The notes beneath the pieces were generated by a model. The model was given only the letters and a program-made list of their open reading frames with translations. It did no database searches and was not told the origin of the DNA. Shown here piece by piece: positions 58,690 through 64,000 of a stretch of DNA of 64,000 nt. The translations under genes and the position numbers were made by a program. Numbering within the stretch: the first letter of the stretch is position 1; each line of letters opens with the position of its first letter. Origin of the DNA: Nostoc sp. B(2019) (GTDB lineage: Bacteria; Cyanobacteriota; Cyanobacteriia; Cyanobacteriales; Nostocaceae); contig NZ_WVID01000008.1 of NCBI RefSeq assembly GCF_010091925.1, forward strand, positions 62,001 to 126,000. Direction: 5' to 3'.

Positions 58690-58789
58690 GGAAAATTTCC
58701 TTTTATCAAGCTAATCATGAGGGTTATAGTCGTCTCACACTTATAGTTATAGGAAAATTATTTGAGGAACTTGTGAGGGTAGAGTTAAC

Positions 58790-58935
58790 TAATTCGTAAT
58801 TCGCTCTGGGGCTACGCCCCGCTGCGCTCTAAGCGTAGCTATGCCGCAGGCTTTACGTAATTCGTAATACTCGCCTTCTCTACAAGACGCTACGCGAACG
58901 GCGAGAGGCAAGCTACGTCATTTGTAATGACGCTC
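58790..58935. repeat. 79-bp dispersed repeat, copy B, with a nested 60-bp insert
   Basis: 58790-58868 is the exact reverse complement of 50191-50269. The flank GACGCTC that follows directly in copy A is here displaced by 60 bp (58869-58928). That insert ends in GTAAT, and GTAAT also precedes it (58864-58868), which looks like a 5-bp target duplication. The insert is itself palindromic (CGCCTTCTC and GGCGAGAGG ends around GACGCTACGCGAACG). Confidence 0.8.
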
Positions 58936-58940
58936 TATCG

Positions 58941-60032
58941 TTAAATTGTGGTTATCGCCGGAGTAATGTTGCCAATGTAAGTACTGAGCGATCGCGCAGT
59001 TTGCACTAAGAAATTCTGAGGATCTACAAGACATGGACTGCAAGCCAAAACTGCTTCTAAAGGAACTGCTACAACTTGCCCATTTTGCCAAGCTACCATC
59101 TGTGCAGATTGCCCATCAGCTAACAAATCCACGGCGGCTTTACCAAAAGCCGTGGCTAGCAAACGGTCTAAAGCTGAAGGAATACCACCTCTTTGGATAT
59201 GTCCTAAAACGGAAACCCGAATATCAATTTGATCGTGACTGCAATGGCGAAGCTCATCGGCAATATATTGACCCATACCACAAGATGGCTTTTCACAAGA
59301 TGGATAGTTTGATGAATCGGCTGCTATTTGAGCGCCTTCCGCCACAACAACAATTGCAAATCTGCGTTCCCAGCGATCGCGTAATTCTGCTAAATGTTCA
59401 CACACACCTTTAATTGTGTAGGGAATTTCAGGAATCAAAATCACATCAGCACCGCCTGCAATGCCGGAATGCACTGCTAAATGACCAGCTTTACGTCCCA
59501 TGACTTCCACAATCATCACGCGATCGTGACTAGCAGCTGTAAATGTTAAACGATTCAGAGCATCAACAATCGTATTAACCGCAGTATCAAACCCAACAAC
59601 TCTTTCTGTCTGACCGACATCATTATCAATTGTTTTCGGGATAGCAACGAACTGCCAGTTTCCTTTACTTTGCAGTTGGTTGAGAATTGCTAAACTGCCA
59701 TCTCCACCAATACCAATCAAGGCATCTAGTTCTAAAGCATGATAGCCTGCAATAATCTCGTCAATATGAGCTAGGGTATCACCTTTGTTGATGCTACCCA
59801 GAATCGTGCCTCCCATATTCAGCAAGGGATCAATACCACGTAGGTCTAGACCATGTATGCTCAGAGGAATTGCCTTTCTCTCCAAAAGCCCTCTAGTTGC
59901 ATAGGGAATACCCACTACCTGCCAGTTATAGGTGAGAGTAGCGTGGTTAACAACTGCCCGAATCACAGCATTGAGTCCAGGACAGTCACCACCACTGGTA
60001 AGAATGCCAAGTCGTTTTTGCATAGTCATCAC
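58941..60032 (-). CDS. pfkA: 6-phosphofructokinase
   Basis: A 363-residue PFK. The start is KRLGILTSGGDCPGLNAVIR, the nucleotide loop IGIGGDGSLAIL, the catalytic motif PKTIDNDVGQTERV, and the effector/substrate region VMGRKAGHLAVHSG. Gly follows GGD (position 104 in E. coli numbering), as in ATP enzymes, but PKTIDND has Lys at position 124, as in PPi enzymes. It is a mixed-type PFK, probably ATP-using. It phosphorylates fructose 6-phosphate in glycolysis. Initiation may be at either of the first two ATGs. Confidence 0.94.
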   Translation of the reverse strand: MMTMQKRLGILTSGGDCPGLNAVIRAVVNHATLTYNWQVVGIPYATRGLLERKAIPLSIHGLDLRGIDPLLNMGGTILGSINKGDTLAHIDEIIAGYHALELDALIGIGGDGSLAILNQLQSKGNWQFVAIPKTIDNDVGQTERVVGFDTAVNTIVDALNRLTFTAASHDRVMIVEVMGRKAGHLAVHSGIAGGADVILIPEIPYTIKGVCEHLAELRDRWERRFAIVVVAEGAQIAADSSNYPSCEKPSCGMGQYIADELRHCSHDQIDIRVSVLGHIQRGGIPSALDRLLATAFGKAAVDLLADGQSAQMVAWQNGQVVAVPLEAVLACSPCLVDPQNFLVQTARSLSTYIGNITPAITTI

Positions 60033-60372
60033 ACCTCAACCTGAAACGTTTCTATCCAACCAGTCAAAGTTTTGCTCTAATGCGGGAACTGCTAAATCTT
60101 CGTGCAAAAAGCTAAATAATTGCGCCATTTTACCTGATTCCATACTTTTGAACCCTGTTTTGGCTGCTATGTTGAGGTTAAGTCAAAAATCTGAGGAAGT
60201 TGTGAGGATCTAACTTAGGTATTATGCATTGGGCGTCTGGAGTGTAATTAAATCATACCCTCATCCAGCACACCGAAAATTCACTTACTGTCCTCACAAG
60301 TTTCTCAAATTGTTCTCCTATCATCCTGACTGTGAGACTCGCAACATCCTGAACAGACAAGAGGCTCAAACG
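60033..60372. other. Divergent region between pfkA and hoxE
   Basis: A 340-bp gap between two divergent starts. An upstream in-frame extension of hoxE is open over 60229-60372 but has no ribosome site and resembles no HoxE N-terminus. No repeat or obvious operator is seen. Confidence 0.45.
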
Positions 60373-60936
60373 ATGAATTCGGCATCTGCTATTAAAACTA
60401 AGAACACGGCAAAAGCAACTTCAGCAACAGATAAACGCTTTAAGATGCTGGATGCAACTATCAAACGCTACCAGTATCAACAGGATGCACTCATTGAGAT
60501 ATTGCATAAAGCGCAGGAACTTTTTGGCTATTTAGAAAACGATGTATTAATTTACGTTGCTCACAGTCTCAAACTGCCACCTAGTCGAGTTTATGGTGTT
60601 GCCACGTTCTATCATTTGTTTTCACTTGCACCTAGTGGCGTACATACCTGTGTGGTGTGTACGGGTACGGCTTGTTACGTTAAAGGCGCTCCAGCGATCC
60701 TGGCAAATTTAGAAAAGTCTGTCCACATCCACGCTGGTGAAACTTCGGCAGATGGTCAAATTTCTCTGCTCACAGCAAGGTGTCTGGGTGCTTGTGGAAT
60801 TGCACCTGCTGTAGTATTTGATGGTACTGTTTTAGGCAACCAAACCCCTGAATCAGTATGCGAATGGCTACGCCACTGCTTCGCAGAACGCATTAAAGGA
60901 TGGCTGGAGGGAACAGAGCGATCGCCTCACTCCTAA
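60373..60936 (+). CDS. hoxE: HoxE, diaphorase subunit of bidirectional hydrogenase (NuoE-like)
   Basis: About 187 residues from [20 protein letters not shown]. The NuoE-type [2Fe-2S] ligands are in [12 protein letters not shown] and [14 protein letters not shown]. The preceding helix segment [20 protein letters not shown] is typical. HoxE joins HoxFU to electron carriers, in the bidirectional NAD(P)-hydrogenase and perhaps in respiratory complex I. The gene downstream is not hoxF but a TPR protein, so it is isolated here. Confidence 0.9.
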   Translation: MNSASAIKTKNTAKATSATDKRFKMLDATIKRYQYQQDALIEILHKAQELFGYLENDVLIYVAHSLKLPPSRVYGVATFYHLFSLAPSGVHTCVVCTGTACYVKGAPAILANLEKSVHIHAGETSADGQISLLTARCLGACGIAPAVVFDGTVLGNQTPESVCEWLRHCFAERIKGWLEGTERSPHS

Positions 60937-61060
60937 TATTCAGTTTTCTCTTTAGATAAAATCAAAATTTAAAAAACCTGCGGGAGGAAATATAAATCAA
61001 TATTTTTAAATACATTCCTCCTGCAATTCAATTCTGACTAACAAGCTAGGATGGTCAGTT

Positions 61061-63910
61061 GTGAAATCGAGTAGATATTTTTCTGTACTTATCACTTTTG
61101 TATTAGTAGCATCTCTTACTATTATAGTATCTCCATCTGTTCATGCTCAAACAACTAATTCATGCCAGCAGAGCGGTGTTGTATGCTTCGACAATCAAGA
61201 ACTCTTCACTATTAAAGCCAACTTCTATTCATACACACCTGAACGGCGAGCAGAAAGAATTACTGAAACCATCCAAAATATTGCTAATAATTATTCAATT
61301 CCAATTGATTCTATTAAAGTTGAGGAAGGATATGGCACTAACAATATTATGGTAGAAGAGATAATTCTCGTCATTGTGACAGATGCCGATGCTAGAGCAG
61401 CAAGATTAAATAGAAAATCATTAGCAGATAGATGGTTACAAAAAATTAAAGCATCTATTGAAAATTATAGAAAAAATCAGCGTACTTCTTCTATAAAAGA
61501 TAATATTGCAAGCTTTTGGAATAACCACATTGAACCTTATTATTTAATAATTATTAGATTAACTAGCATTGTTGTTGGGCTAGGATTTTTTTATGTATTT
61601 TTTGCTGCTATTTATTTCTATTTATTGAAAGATAAAAAAATTGATATTTATGTTAAAAAACGCCTAAAATCCATTAGAAATAGATGTAGAAAATGTCAAC
61701 AAGAACAATGGGCAAACCACCTATCTCAATCTACATCACAAATATGTAGATTCACAAAAAGCATAAATAAATTTGTTGTAATATGGACTGGAATAGGAAT
61801 TGAAATAATAGTTTTATTCATCATTGTTATATTAATTGCTAGGCTAATATTTGTAATTTACTATAATAATTTTGATTTAACAACGGACGAGTTAGAAAAA
61901 CTAAGAAAACATATAGCTACTTTGTTAAATATTATTGGATTGCTCCTCTTGTTTGGAGTTGTGTCCGTTTTACTTCACTGGCTCTCCAGCAGTAGAGAGG
62001 GTACAGTAGTTCTTCCCTTTGATGATACAACTGCACCACTATCTGAAGAACCAAATAACAAATCTAAAGGAACATCTAATCAGGGCAAAGCGATCGCTGA
62101 TTCATTAGTTGAAGAACTTCATAGAATTAGTCATATATACACTATTCTGTCCCCGACTATAAAGCCAGGAGAAGAAAAGATTGAGTTACAGAGATTGAGA
62201 AAGTTAAACTTTCCTCCATTAACTTCCAGCCAAGAAAATATAGAGAGTAATCTTACTGATGTTGCGACTTTTGAAGCTGGTAAAACCAGTTTTTCGCTTG
62301 GAAGAATAATTCTAACTATCAAATTGCTGTGGCCTTTTGGAGGTGTGAATAGGGTAATCTCTGGAAGTCTACAAACCTACGGCTCGACAACTCGTTTGGT
62401 TGTCAGATTAGACTATCAAAGTGAAGTAAAAGCTTGGGAGGTGACGTGGGAAAATTATCAGAAAGAGCCAATGACTGAGAAAATTAAGGATCTAGCTTAT
62501 AAGGTTGCTATGTATTTAGCACCCGATATTACTGCTCAAACATGGTATGGTTTCAAGTTTTATACTGAAGCAATTTCTGACTACTACCAATATCAGCAAA
62601 CTAGCTCGTTAGAACATCTTAATAATGCCGAAGACAAGTGTAAAAAAGCGTACCAAGAAGAAAGAAAATATGAGAAGCTTGATGACCTATTCTATAAAAT
62701 AGGCAGGGCTTATTTGGAGGAAAAACTATATTATCCGGCGGAGAGAGCTTTTCGGTCATCCTTAAAAATTAATCCTAAAAGTGAATATTCCTATACTGGG
62801 CTGGGAAATGTCTATTACGCACAGGAAAAATTAGATAATGCTATCAATAAATATGAACTTGCTAAGAGGGTAAATAAAGATTTTCCCTATTCTTATAATG
62901 GTCTTGGTAATGTATATTTTCAGCAAGGAGATTATGAAAAGGCGCTTGAACAGTATAAAGATGCTTGTGACAAAAATGAAAAATACTGGCATGATCATTT
63001 CTGGAAACCTTACCATAATCTTGGGCTTATATTCTTATACGGAGATGAAGAGAAATTAACAGACTATGAAAAGGCTAAAGAAAAATTTCAAAAAGCCAGA
63101 TGTGTTAACAAACATTTAAAAGATGCCCAGGAATTGCATCCAGTTCATAGTGGACTAGCTTTAGCCTACCTTTTTCAAGCTAATGAAGACTTTATTAAAC
63201 AGCAGAAATCTAAAAAAACATTATTATTTCTAATAAAAATTATACTGTTTTTAACGCGATGCTCAATAATATCATTTCTCTACTTTTATATTTTGCAAAT
63301 ATATTCTCTAAAGTTTTCAGACTACACGGTCATTGACCACATATTACTAAGTATAAGTGTACAGCAAATTGATAGACCTAATTTGATGGTATTAACATTA
63401 TGGATAAATGTTTACCAAGTTTGGCAGGAAATAAAATTAGAACAATATGAATTAGAAAAAGAGATCAAGAGTAACCTGAAACACTCGACAGAAAATATAC
63501 AAAAAGCTACTGATATTGCATTAGAGAGTCAGGCTTATATTTACTGGAATCTTGGTTTAATCACCCTTGCTCAAGGCAAAATAGCTGAAAACAAGATAAA
63601 GGTAGATGAAGTATGCGATGCTTGGGAAAAAGCATTAAAAGTTTCGCTTAATCAAAGTGAGCAAAGTGAGCAGATGTGCATTGAAATCTATAAATATGCA
63701 ATTAATGCTCTCAACAAACCAAATTTTGCATCTAAATTTGCTCTTTCAAAATGCATTAATCATCCTCTACATTGCGTGAAAAAAGGATGGTTAAAAGTTA
63801 TGTTGAAAGATGTAACAATTATCTCAAAATTTCTAGATGAAAACAATAAGTCTATAAATGATTTAATTTCAATACTAAAGGAAACAATTGAAAAAAAAGA
63901 TAAGCAATAA
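61061..63910 (+). CDS. Large TPR membrane protein of unknown function
   Basis: A 949-residue protein with a GTG start. A signal peptide (YFSVLITFVLVASLTIIV to about residue 30) precedes an exported domain. Membrane helices lie near residues 167-190, 243-270 and 292-312, then a cytoplasmic domain with FDDTTAPLSEEP and RVISGSLQTYGSTTRLVVRL. TPR units run from about 530 to 660 (YSYTGLGNVYYAQEKLDNAI, YSYNGLGNVYFQQGDYEKAL). A further hydrophobic stretch is near 730. The AT-rich, Lys/Asn-rich coding is unlike its neighbours and suggests acquisition by transfer. No enzymatic motif seen. Confidence 0.75.
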   Translation: MKSSRYFSVLITFVLVASLTIIVSPSVHAQTTNSCQQSGVVCFDNQELFTIKANFYSYTPERRAERITETIQNIANNYSIPIDSIKVEEGYGTNNIMVEEIILVIVTDADARAARLNRKSLADRWLQKIKASIENYRKNQRTSSIKDNIASFWNNHIEPYYLIIIRLTSIVVGLGFFYVFFAAIYFYLLKDKKIDIYVKKRLKSIRNRCRKCQQEQWANHLSQSTSQICRFTKSINKFVVIWTGIGIEIIVLFIIVILIARLIFVIYYNNFDLTTDELEKLRKHIATLLNIIGLLLLFGVVSVLLHWLSSSREGTVVLPFDDTTAPLSEEPNNKSKGTSNQGKAIADSLVEELHRISHIYTILSPTIKPGEEKIELQRLRKLNFPPLTSSQENIESNLTDVATFEAGKTSFSLGRIILTIKLLWPFGGVNRVISGSLQTYGSTTRLVVRLDYQSEVKAWEVTWENYQKEPMTEKIKDLAYKVAMYLAPDITAQTWYGFKFYTEAISDYYQYQQTSSLEHLNNAEDKCKKAYQEERKYEKLDDLFYKIGRAYLEEKLYYPAERAFRSSLKINPKSEYSYTGLGNVYYAQEKLDNAINKYELAKRVNKDFPYSYNGLGNVYFQQGDYEKALEQYKDACDKNEKYWHDHFWKPYHNLGLIFLYGDEEKLTDYEKAKEKFQKARCVNKHLKDAQELHPVHSGLALAYLFQANEDFIKQQKSKKTLLFLIKIILFLTRCSIISFLYFYILQIYSLKFSDYTVIDHILLSISVQQIDRPNLMVLTLWINVYQVWQEIKLEQYELEKEIKSNLKHSTENIQKATDIALESQAYIYWNLGLITLAQGKIAENKIKVDEVCDAWEKALKVSLNQSEQSEQMCIEIYKYAINALNKPNFASKFALSKCINHPLHCVKKGWLKVMLKDVTIISKFLDENNKSINDLISILKETIEKKDKQ

Positions 63911-64000
63911 AATTAACACAGAACTTACGCAACTACTCTTTTTTCCTTACCAATTAATTTCCTCACAATTTCCTCAATATTTTCCCCTAACCTCAGAATA

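Noticed and set aside
60229-60372. Upstream start for hoxE
   Set aside because: The added 48 residues are unlike HoxE proteins and no ribosome site is present.

Overview
The window comes from a filamentous, probably heterocyst-forming cyanobacterium (Nostocales type). The evidence is cytochrome b6f genes (petC, petA), a tocopherol cyclase, a high-light-inducible protein, an aa3-type oxidase cluster, the cyanobacterial RNA Yfr1 between guaB3 and trxA, very frequent HIP1 octamers (GCGATCGC) and heptanucleotide tandem repeats between genes. No species is named because nothing in the sequence fixes it.

Region 1 (1-19.5 kb) is a complete type I-D CRISPR-Cas locus. A 66-repeat array (27-4800) runs off the left edge of the window. 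Its leader faces a leftward cas operon, read 5' to 3' on the minus strand as: frameshifted DUF433, DUF5615, cas3, a two-repeat mini-array on the opposite strand, a 69-residue protein, DUF433, a DUF1016/PDDEXK nuclease, cas10d (with HD domain), csc2, csc1, a 2OG-Fe(II) oxygenase, cas6, cas4, cas1, cas2. A WYL-type regulator is divergent at the operon head. The mini-array (15537-15648) has a consensus TATAAT box just upstream. Its single spacer matches a site 151 bp away at 23 of 30 positions, and three of the seven mismatches fall on spacer positions 12, 18 and 24, the bases a Cascade-like complex flips out. This is the best candidate here for an undescribed system: a CreA-like regulatory crRNA, a feedback loop on the effector genes, or a duplicated structured RNA.

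Region 2 (19.5-31 kb) is chromosomal housekeeping: fructosamine kinase, M16 peptidase, tatC, csaA, DUF3067, petC-petA, a DUF6888/DUF6887 pair, alanine dehydrogenase, an Hli protein and a WD40 protein. Region 3 (31-40 kb) holds a PstS-like protein, a Ser/Thr kinase with a duplicated glycine-rich loop, ctaC-ctaD-ctaE and the divergent heme A genes ctaA-ctaB. Region 4 (40-53 kb) has a PEP-CTERM protein, an exported amidohydrolase, trxA-Yfr1-guaB3, a YdcF protein, tRNA-Arg(CCT), tocopherol cyclase, a J-domain/TPR protein, two duplicated metallophosphoesterases separated by repeat-rich DNA, and a GCS2-family ligase. Region 5 (53-64 kb) has a pentapeptide protein, a three-gene cluster built round a shared small module and ending in a trypsin-like protease, then ppsA, pfkA, an isolated hoxE and a large TPR membrane protein.

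Dispersed repeats are a theme throughout. Besides filling spacers between genes they have entered coding sequence in frame in cas6, ctaC, the M16 peptidase and the 3' end of ctaA. Several short coding remnants (WD40, alpha/beta hydrolase, DUF433 and an unidentified one) lie in the intergenic DNA.
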